DNA of 64,000 bases from Denitromonas ohlonensis (GCF_007625205.1 NZ_VMNI01000014.1:62001-126000); one strand, 5' to 3'; shown: positions 55,027-64,000, counted from the stretch's first letter. Notes: generated by a model not told the origin, from the sequence alone. Made by a program: numbers and translations.

Positions 55027-55878
55027 TCAGAACGCCTGGAGGTAACGCGCGTTCAAGCTTTCACCGAAAAAGAGGGCCAGCAGGCCTGCCGCGGCGAGGT
55101 AGGGGCCAAACGGAATTGGTGTGTCCCGCCCATGGCGAGCGAAGAGCATCAAGGCAATCCCGACTGTTGCACCGACAATTGAGGACAGCAGAATGGTCAG
55201 CGGCAGCATTTGCCAGCCAAGCCAGGCGCCAACGGCGGAGAGTAGCTTGAAGTCGCCGTAACCCATTCCTTCCTTGCCGGTGACCAGACGGAAAAGGTGA
55301 AAGACCAACCACAGGCAGAGATACCCCGCGACAGCGCCAACCACCGCATCGTGCAAGGACGTAAACGTGCCGCCCAGGTTGAATAGGAGTCCAAGCCAGA
55401 TCAGTGGCAGGGTGATGGTGTCGGGTAAAAGTTGGGTGTCCAGGTCGATAAACGTCAATGCAATCATCGCCCAGACGAACAGCAGGGCGCCTAGGGTGGC
55501 GACGCTGTTGCCGAACTTCCACGCGACAAGTGCTGAAAGGGCCGCAGTGGCGATTTCAACGCTCGGGTAGCGCCGGCTGATTGGCGCTTTGCAGTGACGA
55601 CAGCGGCCGCGGAGCACCAGATAGCTCAGTACCGGAATGTTGTCGATGGCGGTGACCTGGGTGCCACAGTGTGGGCAGCGGGAGCGGGGCGTGGCCAGAT
55701 TGAAACGGGCTGGCGCGTTGACTTCTTCCCCGCGCATTTCGGCCGCCTGCTGCGCCCACTCGTTTTCCATCATCGTGGGAAGGCGATGGATGACGACGTT
55801 CAGAAAACTGCCGACAAACAGGCCGAGAAGGCAACTGAGTGCGACGAGCGCTGTCGGTTCGTTGAAGAGTTCGGTCAT
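55027..55878 (-). CDS. pilD: Prepilin peptidase/N-methyltransferase (A24)
   Basis: 283 residues with about eight membrane segments. The cytosolic tetracysteine zinc site CPHCGTQ...CRHCKAPISRRYP lies at ~70-105. Catalytic Asp residues are in FIDLDTQLLPD and GYGDFKLLSA. It cleaves the leader of type IV prepilins and methylates the new N-terminus. It is the last gene of pilB-pilC-pilD on the - strand. The coaE/yacG genes that often follow pilD in related bacteria are absent here. Confidence 0.97.
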   Translation of the reverse strand: MTELFNEPTALVALSCLLGLFVGSFLNVVIHRLPTMMENEWAQQAAEMRGEEVNAPARFNLATPRSRCPHCGTQVTAIDNIPVLSYLVLRGRCRHCKAPISRRYPSVEIATAALSALVAWKFGNSVATLGALLFVWAMIALTFIDLDTQLLPDTITLPLIWLGLLFNLGGTFTSLHDAVVGAVAGYLCLWLVFHLFRLVTGKEGMGYGDFKLLSAVGAWLGWQMLPLTILLSSIVGATVGIALMLFARHGRDTPIPFGPYLAAAGLLALFFGESLNARYLQAF

Positions 55879-55921
55879 GAGGGATTGGTGCCGCCCCGGG
55901 GTCCAGGGCGGGCCAGGAAAG

Positions 55922-57157
55922 TTAGACGACGGCGCCGAGTTTGAAGATCGGGAGGTACATGGCGACGACTAGGCCGCCGATGACAGTACCTAGAAACACC
56001 ATGATCATTGGCTCAAGCAACTGAGATAGTCCCGCGACTGCGTCGTCTACCTCCTGCTCGAAGAAATCAGCGACCTTGCTCAACATGCCGTCGAGTTGTC
56101 CGGACTCTTCACCTATGGATACCATTTGTACAACCATGGTCGGAAAAACCTTAACGCCTTGCATGGATACGGTAAGGCTGGTGCCTGTGCTGACGTCCGA
56201 CTGGATCTGTTTGGTTGCGACTTTGTAAACATGGTTTCCGGCCGCGCCACCGACTGAGTCAAGCGCCTCCACCAGTGGAACCCCAGCCGCAAACATGGTT
56301 GCAAGTGTACGGGTCCAGCGTGCAATTGTGGCTTTCCGGATGACATCGCCAATGACCGGTACCTGAAGGATGAAACGATCCATGGCGTTCTGAGCTTTCT
56401 CTGATCTTCGATATGCCATGCTCAAGCCGACAATAATCGCGGTGAGACCGCCAAAAACAATGTACCAATTGTCGACAAAGTAGTCTGACATGGCGATTAC
56501 GATCTGTGTTGGGGCGGGAAGATCTGCACCAAAATTGGCGAACACATTTTTGAATTCAGGAATAACGAAGATCATCATCACCGACACCACCAAAGTGGCG
56601 ACGACAATGACCGCCATTGGATAGAAAAGTGCCGACTTGATCTTGCCTTTAATGGCGATGATTTTTTCTTTATAGGTTGCAAGGCGATCTAGCAGACTAT
56701 CCAAAATACCTGCTTGCTCGCCCGCCGCTACCAAATTACAGAAGAGTTGATCAAAGTGAAGCGGGTGCTTCCGAAACGCTTGCGACAAACTGCTGCCGGT
56801 TTCAACGTCATTGCGAATGTCATTCAGCAAACGCCCCAGCGAGGGGTTGCCCGATCCCTTGATGCCAATATCAAAGGCCTGAAGCAGTGGCACGCCGGAC
56901 TTCATCATGGTTGCCATCTGGCGAGTGAATAGCGCGATGTCCTTGTCGGTGATGCGGCGGCCCCGAGAAAGCTTCCGCTTCTTGACCTTGGTGACGAGAA
57001 TGCCCTGACGGCGTAGCGTTGCCTGGACAACCGCCTCACCCCCTGCGCGGACTTCGCCGCGAATGATCTTGCCTTTCTTGTCCTTGCCTTCCCAGTCGTA
57101 GAGATGCTCTTTGACATCTTGGGCTGTGCGGCGAGTAGAGCGGGTAGCGGTTGCCAT
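55922..57157 (-). CDS. pilC: Type IV pilus inner-membrane platform protein
   Basis: 411 residues with the duplicated T2SF domain: FTRQMATMMKSGVPLLQAF (first repeat) and WTRTLATMFAAGVPLVEAL (second repeat). Three membrane helices, the last in LEPMIMVFLGTVIGGLVVAM. It couples PilB ATPase action to pilin assembly. It starts 17 bp after pilB and ends 43 bp before pilD. Confidence 0.97.
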   Translation of the reverse strand: MATATRSTRRTAQDVKEHLYDWEGKDKKGKIIRGEVRAGGEAVVQATLRRQGILVTKVKKRKLSRGRRITDKDIALFTRQMATMMKSGVPLLQAFDIGIKGSGNPSLGRLLNDIRNDVETGSSLSQAFRKHPLHFDQLFCNLVAAGEQAGILDSLLDRLATYKEKIIAIKGKIKSALFYPMAVIVVATLVVSVMMIFVIPEFKNVFANFGADLPAPTQIVIAMSDYFVDNWYIVFGGLTAIIVGLSMAYRRSEKAQNAMDRFILQVPVIGDVIRKATIARWTRTLATMFAAGVPLVEALDSVGGAAGNHVYKVATKQIQSDVSTGTSLTVSMQGVKVFPTMVVQMVSIGEESGQLDGMLSKVADFFEQEVDDAVAGLSQLLEPMIMVFLGTVIGGLVVAMYLPIFKLGAVV

Positions 57158-57174
57158 GTGTGTCGTGCCTCGAA

Positions 57175-58890
57175 TTAGTCGTTGGTCGTCGCCAGAACTT
57201 CTGCCAGAGAAGTCATGCCGGCCTTGACCTTGCGAAGGCCCGAGCGGCGAAGGTCCATCACGCCGTCGAGCTCCGCTTGCGCGGCGATCTCAATTGAGTT
57301 GCCGTTGTTCATGATGATGCGGGCGATCTCGTCTGTGATCGGCATGACCTGATAGATGCCGACCCGGCCTTTGTAGCCGCTGCCCTTGCATTTATCGCAG
57401 CCTACGGGACCGTAGGGCTTCCAGCTGCCGTCCAGATCCGCCTCGGAAAAGCCGGCTTCAATCAGCGCGTCGTGCGGGATGTCTAGCGCCTGTTTGCAGG
57501 TGCACAGGCGTCTTGCGAGGCGCTGGGCAGTGATCAGGATGACCGACGAGGCGATGTTGAACGCCGCAACGCCCATGTTGCGCAGACGCTCAAGCGTGGT
57601 CGGCGCGTCGTTGGTGTGCAGGGTCGATAGCACCAAGTGCCCGGTCTGTGCCGCCTTGATGGAGATCTCGGACGTTTCGAGGTCCCGAATTTCGCCAACC
57701 ATGATGACGTCCGGGTCTTGCCGCAGAAAGGCCCTGAGCGCGAAAGAGAAGGTCAGACCGGCTTTTTCGTTGACGTTGACCTGGTTGATGCCGGGCAGGT
57801 TGATTTCAGCCGGATCCTCGGCGGTGGAGATGTTGACCCCGGCCTTGTTCAGGATGTTCAGGCAGGTATAGAGCGAAACGGTTTTGCCGCTACCGGTGGG
57901 TCCGGTGACCAGAATCATGCCATAAGGGCGCTCAATGGCTTCGAGTAATGCGGCCTTCTGTTCGGGGTCGTAACCCAGCGCGTCGACGCCCAGCATGGCG
58001 GAGGAGGGGTCGAGAATACGCATGACGATCTTTTCGCCATGGAGGGTTGGCAGCGTCGATACCCGGAAGTCGATGGCCTTGTTCTTGGAAAGCACCAGCT
58101 TCATCCGGCCGTCCTGGGGGACGCGTTTTTCCGAGATGTCCAGACGCGAGATGACCTTGATACGGGCAGCGATTTTCTCTCGCAACACCAGGGGCGGTTG
58201 CGCCACTTCGCGCAAGGTGCCGTCGGTTCGTACGCGAATGCGGTAATACTTTTCGTAGGGTTCGAAATGGATGTCCGACGCCCCTTCATTGATGGCGTCG
58301 ATCAGGACCTTCTGAATGAATCGAACGACTGGCGCGTCATCGACTTCTGCCTGTGCATCGTCGGCGGCGGCTTCGCTGGGCGTGTCCTGCTCCAGCATGT
58401 CCATGTCGAATTCGTCGCCGGTGAGCGCTTCGAGCGTCTCCTTCGCGGACTCGCCTTGCTTGTCGATGGCTGCAAGCAGCTTGCTCGCCTCGACAACCAC
58501 CGGGTCGACAGACAGGCCGCTCTGAAAGCGGATTTCGTCGAGTGCACGCAGGTTGGTGGGGTCGGCGAGTGCGACGGTCAGGCGATTGCCGCGCTTGGCG
58601 ATCGGCAGGACATGGTGCTTTCCGATCAACTTTCGGTCGATCGCATCGACCAGAATATTGCTCGGATCGAGCGCCGAGATGTCTAGCAAGGGGTGGCCGA
58701 AGGTGTCTGCAGCGAAGCGGGCGATATCCCGTTCACCGAGCAGGCCTCGGCGAGCGGCTTCCAGAATGAAGCCGTTGACCTTGTTTTGCTGTTCGGACGT
58801 GCACGCCGCAGCGTCCGCCTCTGTCAGGCGGTTTTGTTGGACGAGTGCGCGCGCAAGACCCGTGAGCGCAGTTTGAGGATTTGCAGCCAT
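57175..58890 (-). CDS. pilB: Type IV pilus assembly ATPase
   Basis: 571 residues. The N-terminal GspE/MshEN domain is followed by the ATPase: Walker A MILVTGPTGSGKTVSL (~325-340), Walker B DPDVIMVGEIRD, and a tetracysteine zinc site (RRLCTC...GCDKCKGSGYKGR). It powers pilus extension. ATG 58890 was chosen over a GTG two codons upstream. First gene of the pilBCD operon. Confidence 0.97.
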   Translation of the reverse strand: MAANPQTALTGLARALVQQNRLTEADAAACTSEQQNKVNGFILEAARRGLLGERDIARFAADTFGHPLLDISALDPSNILVDAIDRKLIGKHHVLPIAKRGNRLTVALADPTNLRALDEIRFQSGLSVDPVVVEASKLLAAIDKQGESAKETLEALTGDEFDMDMLEQDTPSEAAADDAQAEVDDAPVVRFIQKVLIDAINEGASDIHFEPYEKYYRIRVRTDGTLREVAQPPLVLREKIAARIKVISRLDISEKRVPQDGRMKLVLSKNKAIDFRVSTLPTLHGEKIVMRILDPSSAMLGVDALGYDPEQKAALLEAIERPYGMILVTGPTGSGKTVSLYTCLNILNKAGVNISTAEDPAEINLPGINQVNVNEKAGLTFSFALRAFLRQDPDVIMVGEIRDLETSEISIKAAQTGHLVLSTLHTNDAPTTLERLRNMGVAAFNIASSVILITAQRLARRLCTCKQALDIPHDALIEAGFSEADLDGSWKPYGPVGCDKCKGSGYKGRVGIYQVMPITDEIARIIMNNGNSIEIAAQAELDGVMDLRRSGLRKVKAGMTSLAEVLATTND

Positions 58891-58978
58891 GACCACCTGT
58901 TATGGATCCGACATAGCATGTTGCATCGCTTGATGTGCCTTGTAAAGCTTCAGGCGCAAACCCTTGTCACAACTTGGT

Positions 58979-60247
58979 TTATGTCCGCGGTTTGAACAGC
59001 CGTGCGGTCTTCACCATGCGATCTTGAGTCTGCACCACTTCGATGGGTACATCGCCAATCCGGATTGAGAGTCCGGCCTCAGGAATATCCTGGAGGTATT
59101 CAACAATCAGCCCGTTCACTGTTTTCGGACCATTTACCGGAAGGTTGAGGCCTAATTTGCGATTGAGGTCTCTCAGATTGTGCGCACCGTCGACAAGAAC
59201 GCTGTCGCTGGCGTGCCACGCAAGGTGATCACCGCCGGCTGGCGCGCTGGTGGTGAACTTGCCGATCATCTCTTCGATGATGTCTTCGACGGTGACCAAG
59301 CCGAGCAATTCGCCGTATTCGTCCACGACGAGGCCCATGCGTTGCTTGTTCTCCTGGAAGAACTGAAGCTGGGAGTAGACGGGCGTGTCTGCCGGAATGA
59401 AGTAGGGCTTGGACAGTATGTTGCGCAAGGCGTCATGGTCCAGGCGCTCTTCAAGCGTATGGCTGAGCATGCGGCGCAGGTGCAGGATGCCGACGACGTT
59501 GTCGGTTTCGCCGTCGAACACCGGCAAACGGGTGTGATAGCTCGTTGCCAGCTGTTGGCGAATATCTTCGATGGTGTCCGACAGGTCGATGCCCTCGATG
59601 GCGCCTCTTGGCGTCATGACGTCCTCGACGGTGATGTCTTCCAGTTCAAACATGTTCAGCAGGATGCTGCGGTGCTTTGACGGGATGACGTGTCCCGCCT
59701 CGAGAACCATGCTGCGCAGCTCTTCTGTCGAGACCTGGTCTTGTCCGTTTTCGCCTTGAGGGGCGAGGCGGAGTGCGCGCAGGAGAACGGCGACGAACAA
59801 GTTGACGAACCAGACCGCAAAATAGGAGGCGCGCAACAAAAAAGTCAGCGGAAAGGCGTAGATGACCGCGAGTCGGTCGGCATACCTTGCACCGATCACC
59901 TTTGGCGTGATCTCTGAAAAAACGAGGATCATGAAGGTCACGGCAAGTGTGCCCGCGCCGAGCGCCCAGCGCTCCTCGCCGAACAAGGCAATCGTAATTA
60001 CGCTCACCAGTGTCGCGGCGGCAGCGTTGACCAGATTGTTGAACAGCAAAATGACGCCGAGCAGCTTCTCTGTCTGCCCGAGCAGATTCAGCGCCAGAGT
60101 GGCACCTCGATGGCCGCTTGAGGCCATGGATTTGAGGCGATAGCGGTTGGCGACCATCATGGTTGTTTCGGCCATCGAGAACAGGCCGGAAAACACCAAC
60201 AGCAAGGCGAGCGCAGAGATCTGCACTGAAAGAGGAATGTCGGTCAC
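58979..60247 (-). CDS. CNNM/CorC family (hemolysin-C-like) membrane protein
   Basis: 422 residues. Residues 1-~190 form the CNNM/DUF21 membrane domain (SGLFSMAETTMMVANRYRLK). A CBS pair lies at ~205-330 with VMTPRGAIEGIDLSDT and GLVVDEYGELLGLVTVEDII. The C-terminal ~80 residues are a CorC_HlyC domain. Members are linked to Mg2+/Co2+ transport or efflux. It is transcribed in the direction of pilB with an 88-bp gap. Confidence 0.93.
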   Translation of the reverse strand: MTDIPLSVQISALALLLVFSGLFSMAETTMMVANRYRLKSMASSGHRGATLALNLLGQTEKLLGVILLFNNLVNAAAATLVSVITIALFGEERWALGAGTLAVTFMILVFSEITPKVIGARYADRLAVIYAFPLTFLLRASYFAVWFVNLFVAVLLRALRLAPQGENGQDQVSTEELRSMVLEAGHVIPSKHRSILLNMFELEDITVEDVMTPRGAIEGIDLSDTIEDIRQQLATSYHTRLPVFDGETDNVVGILHLRRMLSHTLEERLDHDALRNILSKPYFIPADTPVYSQLQFFQENKQRMGLVVDEYGELLGLVTVEDIIEEMIGKFTTSAPAGGDHLAWHASDSVLVDGAHNLRDLNRKLGLNLPVNGPKTVNGLIVEYLQDIPEAGLSIRIGDVPIEVVQTQDRMVKTARLFKPRT

Positions 60248-60320
60248 GGCCTGCTAGGCGAAAAGGGGAGCGTCGAGTATTCCGGCGCGATGCGGTGATG
60301 TCAAGGCGGCGACTCCGGAT

Positions 60321-61148
60321 TCAGGCCGCGCGTTGAAGCAGAATTTCGATGACAAACCGGCTGCCGACATAGGCCAGCATCAAGGCCGCGAAGCCGGCAA
60401 TCGTCCAGCGCTGGGCAAGTTTTCCGCGCCATCCCCACAGATGGCGACCGACCAGCAAGGCGCCAAAGAGCAGCCATGAGATCGCGGCGAACACCGTTTT
60501 ATGGTCGACTGAAAAGGCTTTTCCGAATAGCACTTCGGAAAAGGCGACGCCCGAAATCAGCGTCAGGGTGAGCAGCACAAAGGCGATGCGGATCAGGCGG
60601 AACAGCAGATGTTCCATTGTCAGCAATGGCGGCAGAGAGGCAAAGGCGTTCGAAAGACGCGCGCTGTGCAGTCGCTTTTCGGCAATGGCCATGAGCAGCG
60701 CATGCAAGGTGGCGAGGGTGAACAGGCTGTAGGCGAGCATGGCCACGATAAAATGCGCCCGGAACGCAGGCGAATCGGCTTTATCCAGCAAGTGCGGTGG
60801 TGGAAACAGCCCGGGGAGTAGCGCCGCTACGGCGGCGGCCGGCATCACGAAGGTTTGCAGGCCGTCCAGCCGCGAGAAAAAATTTTCGATCCAGTAAAAA
60901 AGCACTGCGAGCCACACCATCAGCGACATGGCGGTGCCAAAGCCGAAATGCATGCCTTCGCCAGGGAAGAGTTCGCCATGGAGCACCGCGCCGTGGGCGA
61001 GCAGGGCAATGAGGAGCGCGACGCGCTCCAGAGCGGATAGGCCGCGACGTGGTGTATGGCCGGAGGGGTGCCAGCGGGTACGCCAGAAGTGCACGCCAAG
61101 CGCGGCATACATGGAGGCGGGCAGCAGATGCAGTAGAATCGATGGCAT
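60321..61148 (-). CDS. CcsA/HemX-like cytochrome c assembly family protein
   Basis: 275 residues with about eight hydrophobic segments. The conserved end VDHKTVFAAISWLLFGALL and RHLWGWRGKLAQRWTIAGF match the CcsA/YpjD-like branch next to ffh in many proteobacteria. It may help heme handling or cytochrome c maturation, but the true haem-lyase WWD motif is not clear. It is divergent from ffh across 37 bp. Confidence 0.87.
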   Translation of the reverse strand: MPSILLHLLPASMYAALGVHFWRTRWHPSGHTPRRGLSALERVALLIALLAHGAVLHGELFPGEGMHFGFGTAMSLMVWLAVLFYWIENFFSRLDGLQTFVMPAAAVAALLPGLFPPPHLLDKADSPAFRAHFIVAMLAYSLFTLATLHALLMAIAEKRLHSARLSNAFASLPPLLTMEHLLFRLIRIAFVLLTLTLISGVAFSEVLFGKAFSVDHKTVFAAISWLLFGALLVGRHLWGWRGKLAQRWTIAGFAALMLAYVGSRFVIEILLQRAA

Positions 61149-61185
61149 TTCGCAAGTTTACTCCAAGCCAGATTCCCGGACCATC

Positions 61186-62544
61186 ATGCTAGACAATTTG
61201 ACCACGCGGCTTTCCAAAGTCGTCAAAACCCTCCGTGGCCACGCCCGGCTGACCGAAGACAACATTCAGGACGCGATGCGTGAAGTGCGCATGGCACTTC
61301 TGGAAGCCGACGTAGCCTTGCCTGTGGTCAAGGACTTCGTTGCGCGGGTGCGCGAGAAGGCGGTCGGCCAGGCGGTGGTCGGCTCGCTCACACCGGGGCA
61401 GGCCCTCGTCGGTGTGGTGCACGATGAATTGTGTGCCCTCATGGGGGAGAAGAATGAAGGATTGAATCTCGCCGCACAGCCGCCTGCCGTGGTGCTGATG
61501 GCGGGCTTGCAGGGCGCCGGTAAAACGACCACCACCGGCAAGCTCGGCAAACTATTGCGCGAGCGCAAGAAGAAAAAGGTGCTGGTGGTGTCGGCCGACG
61601 TGTATCGGCCGGCGGCAATCGAGCAGCTTAAAACCGTGGCAGGGCAGGCCGGCGTGGAGTTCTTCCCGTCGCAAACCACCCAGAAGCCGGTCGACATCGC
61701 CTTGGCGGCGCTGGATTACGCCCGCAAGCACTTCTTTGACGTGTTGCTGGTCGACACGGCGGGACGGCTCGCCATCGACGAAGCGATGATGGCCGAGATC
61801 AAGGCCGTGCATGCCGCGATCCTGCCGGTCGAGACCCTGTTTGTGGTCGATGCCATGTTGGGTCAGGACGCGGTCAATACCGCGGCGGCCTTCAACGAGG
61901 CGCTCCCGCTGACCGGTATTGTGTTGACCAAGCTGGATGGTGACTCGCGTGGCGGTGCGGCACTGTCGGTGCGTCACGTGACCGGCAAGCCGATCAAGTT
62001 CGCCGGTGTGGCCGAAAAACTCGATGGGCTGGAAGAGTTCTTCCCCGAGCGCATGGCGTCCCGGATTCTCGGTATGGGCGACATCATGGGTCTGGTCGAG
62101 GACGCGCGCCGCGGCGTCGACGAGGACAAGGCCAAGGCCTTTGCGCAGAAGCTCAAGTCGGGCAAGGGCTTCGATCTGAATGATTTCAAGGAGCAGATCG
62201 GCCAGATGCGCAAGATGGGCGGCCTGACATCCATGATGGACAAGCTGCCCGCACAGTTCGCGCAAGCCGCCAGTCAGTTGCAGGGCGGGGCCGAAGAAAA
62301 AATGGTTGGTCGCGTTGAAGGCATCATCAATTCGATGACGCCGCTCGAGCGCGCCAAGCCCGAACTGCTCAAGGCATCGCGCAAGCGGCGTATTGCCAGC
62401 GGCGCCGGGGTGCCGGTGCAAGAGGTTAATCGACTGCTCAAACAGTTTGAACAGACCCAGAAGGTGATGAAGCAGTTCTCCAAGGGCGGCATGTCGAAGA
62501 TGATGCGTGGCATGAAGGGGATGCTGCCAGGCATGATGCGTTGA
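61186..62544 (+). CDS. ffh: Signal recognition particle protein
   Basis: 452 residues. NG GTPase domain: MAGLQGAGKTTTTGKLGKL, LVVSADVYRPAAIEQL, VDTAGRLAIDEAM and TKLDGDSRGGAALS. The C-terminal M domain is Met-rich and ends GMKGMLPGMMR. It binds the SRP RNA and signal sequences for co-translational membrane targeting. ATG 61186 (MLDNLTTRLSKVVKTLRG) is the family start; the longer in-frame reading runs back through the divergent gene and is rejected. Confidence 0.98.
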   Translation: MLDNLTTRLSKVVKTLRGHARLTEDNIQDAMREVRMALLEADVALPVVKDFVARVREKAVGQAVVGSLTPGQALVGVVHDELCALMGEKNEGLNLAAQPPAVVLMAGLQGAGKTTTTGKLGKLLRERKKKKVLVVSADVYRPAAIEQLKTVAGQAGVEFFPSQTTQKPVDIALAALDYARKHFFDVLLVDTAGRLAIDEAMMAEIKAVHAAILPVETLFVVDAMLGQDAVNTAAAFNEALPLTGIVLTKLDGDSRGGAALSVRHVTGKPIKFAGVAEKLDGLEEFFPERMASRILGMGDIMGLVEDARRGVDEDKAKAFAQKLKSGKGFDLNDFKEQIGQMRKMGGLTSMMDKLPAQFAQAASQLQGGAEEKMVGRVEGIINSMTPLERAKPELLKASRKRRIASGAGVPVQEVNRLLKQFEQTQKVMKQFSKGGMSKMMRGMKGMLPGMMR

Positions 62545-63377
62545 TGGCGGCACTGCGCGCGCCCGAATCCTTGTTTTCGGCTTTGCGCAGTGCCTTGCTC
62601 GAATGTGATGTCGAGCAAAAGTGCGCGCGTGTGCATGCCCTGAAAGCCGCGTTTGATGCCGGCCAGTTGTGTATTGATGACAACACGCCGCCCGAATCAA
62701 TCGTTGAGTGCGGTCGGCCAGCGCGTCCTGAGCTGGTGGCGCCAAACAAGCTGCGTAAGCGCCGTCCCGGCAGCCCCGACGGTCACGCCGCCTTGTTGCA
62801 CGCCATTGCCCACATCGAATTCAATGCGATCAACCTGGCGCTCGACTGTGCCTATCGCTTCCGCGGATTGCCGGATGCGTTCTATCATGGTTGGGTGCGG
62901 GTCGCCGTCGAAGAGGCGATGCATTTCGGCTTGTTGCGCGAACGGCTGCAGGCGCTGGGGTTCGACTATGGGCGGTTCGCAGCGCACAACGGCTTGTGGG
63001 AGATGACCGTTCAAACGGCGGATGATCCGCTTGCCCGGATGGCACTGGTGCCGCGCGTGTTAGAGGCGCGCGGACTGGATGCGACACCGCCGATCATGAA
63101 CAAGCTGCGTCATGTCGGCGATGCCGCCACATTGGCCGTGTTGGAGGTCATCCTGCACGACGAGATCGGCCATGTGGCGCTCGGTGACCACTGGTTTCGA
63201 TACTTCTGCGCGCAGCGGGGGCTGGCGCCAGAAGCAACGTATCTGGCGCTGATTGATCAATTCAATGCGCCGTGGCCCAAGCCGCCCCTCAATCTTCCCG
63301 CGCGACGCACGGCAGGTTTTAGCGAAGCCGAGTTGGTCGTGTTATCCGCGCCACGTCAGTCTAAACAAGCTTCCTGA
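62544..63377 (+). CDS. DUF455 ferritin-like family protein
   Basis: 277 residues. The family signature ALLHAIAHIEFNAINLALDC and the later EVILHDEIGHVALGDHWFRY carry Glu/His pairs consistent with a di-iron ferritin-like bundle. Function unknown, possibly redox or tRNA-modification related. ATG 62544 overlaps the ffh stop (TGATG), suggesting coupling; a TTG one codon earlier is also possible. Confidence 0.92.
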   Translation: MAALRAPESLFSALRSALLECDVEQKCARVHALKAAFDAGQLCIDDNTPPESIVECGRPARPELVAPNKLRKRRPGSPDGHAALLHAIAHIEFNAINLALDCAYRFRGLPDAFYHGWVRVAVEEAMHFGLLRERLQALGFDYGRFAAHNGLWEMTVQTADDPLARMALVPRVLEARGLDATPPIMNKLRHVGDAATLAVLEVILHDEIGHVALGDHWFRYFCAQRGLAPEATYLALIDQFNAPWPKPPLNLPARRTAGFSEAELVVLSAPRQSKQAS

Positions 63378-63598
63378 TCGGCCTTGTTTGTTCCGCATGT
63401 CTTTGCGGCACGTGTGGTGGCAGGCATTTGCATGTCTCACCTGCATCGCCAATGGCGGCTTGAATGGCGGCGTTGTCGTTGCCCGACGCTGCCTGGGCAA
63501 GCGCGTCGATGATCAGTATCAGATTGTTGACCTGGCGCTTGAAGCGGGGAAAGTTCCTCCCAGGTGTCAGGCGTCATGCGACGGATGGTGCCAATGAA
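63361..63598 (-). pseudogene. 3' remnant of a class II cytochrome c (cytochrome c'-like) gene with frameshifts
   Basis: Read on the - strand, three short frames join into a cytochrome c'-like C-terminus. The first is FIGTIRRMTPDTWEEL. After a shift comes FPRFKRQVNNLILIIDALAQ with AASGNDNAAIQAAIGDAGETCK. After one extra T comes ACHHTCRKDMRNK. Joined, the last parts give CKACH, the haem motif at the end of class II cytochromes c. No start region exists upstream, where a terminator and the next cytochrome lie. It looks like a decaying 3' fragment. A sequencing error would explain the shifts but not the missing 5' half. Confidence 0.6.
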
Positions 63599-63627
63599 AA
63601 AAGGGAGTGACGAATCACTCCCTTTTT
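63597..63627. terminator. Bidirectional rho-independent terminator
   Basis: AAAAAGGGAGTGA (63598-63610), loop CGAA, then TCACTCCCTTTTT (63615-63627) form a 13-bp stem including the A/T tracts. It ends the cytochrome gene on the - strand, whose stop is about 26 bp away, and could also stop readthrough from the + strand. Confidence 0.9.
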
Positions 63628-63652
63628 AACGGCGTCGGTGCGCTTTAACGAA

Positions 63653-64000
63653 TCAGCGCAGTCCGGCGATGAAGTCTGATACGGCCTCTATTTCCTTGTC
63701 GGTCATCTTGAGCGCAATCATCTGCATCATCTTGGCCGGATCGTTGGCACGTTCGCCGGCACGGAAGGCCTTCAACTGAGCGGCCGTGTATTCGGCAAAC
63801 TGGCCAGACAGACGCGGGAACTGAGCCGGCAGACCTTTGCCTGCGGGGCCGTGGCAGGCTGCACAGGCGGGCAGGCCTTTGGTGGCATCGCCGGCGCGCC
63901 ACAGTTTCTGGCCCCATTCGATGGTCTCGCCATTCTTGGCGACGGCGGGTTGCAGCGTCTGGCTACCAAAATAGTGCGCCACGTTGATGACGTCTTCGTC
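63653..64000 (-). CDS. c-type cytochrome (cytochrome c4-like), C-terminal part
   Basis: Open at the right window edge, so the N-terminus is missing; 115 residues plus stop are visible. They begin DEDVINVAHYFGSQ, as at the end of the first half of a di-haem cytochrome c4. One haem site CAACHGPAGKG follows. Met residues in KMMQMIALKMTDKE could be the axial ligand. It ends EIEAVSDFIAGLR. It is a periplasmic electron carrier in respiration. A mono-haem form is possible if nothing lies upstream. Confidence 0.87.
   Translation of the reverse strand, partial: DEDVINVAHYFGSQTLQPAVAKNGETIEWGQKLWRAGDATKGLPACAACHGPAGKGLPAQFPRLSGQFAEYTAAQLKAFRAGERANDPAKMMQMIALKMTDKEIEAVSDFIAGLR

Noticed and set aside
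61552-62745. A 397-codon open frame on the - strand opposite ffh
   Set aside because: ffh is certain, and the antisense product is a His/Gln/Arg-rich sequence without domains.

Overview
The window is about 64 kb of GC-rich bacterial chromosome. Gene families and gene neighbourhoods (exosortase A/EPS genes, pilBCD, ffh, aspS, argB, a cysDNC operon with fused cysNC) point to a betaproteobacterium, most likely Rhodocyclales (Zoogloea/Thauera/Azoarcus/Dechloromonas type). No tRNA, rRNA, CRISPR array, prophage or intact insertion sequence was seen.

Layout. (1) 1-16602, mostly + strand: the core XrtA (exosortase A) exopolysaccharide locus. It holds the end of the XrtA ATPase, wecB, a deacetylase, a FemAB-type transferase, glycosyltransferases, the xrtA-epsI fusion, amidotransferase 1, an AT-rich Alg14/Alg13-like pair, further glycosyltransferases, a CapK/PaaK-like adenylating enzyme, an O-ligase and a second deacetylase. 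Most genes overlap by 4 bp, so this is one or two long transcripts. (2) 16607-23065: a sulfate block with an SLC13 permease, cysQ, an IS630-transposase-like HTH segment in frame with cysD, a two-copy GC-rich repeat, and cysNC. (3) 23124-45604: a second EPS block read mostly from the - strand. It holds lipid-linked sugar functions (GT39, SMR-like, HAD-UbiA), an amidotransferase without its catalytic Cys, two flippases, the XrtA-associated PLP decarboxylase and acyl-CoA ligase, two carrier proteins, two copies each of exosortase hydrolases 1 and 2, a sulfotransferase, a frameshifted GT2, and an ATP-grasp/tyrosine-phosphatase fusion. (4) 45632-64000: ordinary chromosome with a TPR protein, argB, a beta-helix protein, hsp20, nudB with a barstar/barnase pair, a TPR response regulator, aspS, a DUF502 protein, an FmdB protein, pilDCB, a CorC-type protein, a CcsA-like protein, ffh, a DUF455 protein, and a c-type cytochrome cut by the window edge.

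How the parts fit. The glycosyltransferases, flippases and ligase should build and export a polysaccharide that XrtA-processed PEP-CTERM proteins join in the extracellular matrix; no PEP-CTERM protein lies in this window. The cys block makes PAPS and CysQ removes PAP. With a PAPS-type sulfotransferase inside the cluster, this suggests that the polymer is sulfated. The ligase, carrier proteins, PLP decarboxylase and non-serine 'hydrolases' look like a carrier-tethered amino-acyl or acyl modification module.

The most unusual items are the transposase-like/CysD continuous reading frame, the mirrored carrier-protein/hydrolase modules with Cys and Arg nucleophile elbows, the ATP-grasp/LMW-PTP fusion, and a poly-A frameshift in a glycosyltransferase.
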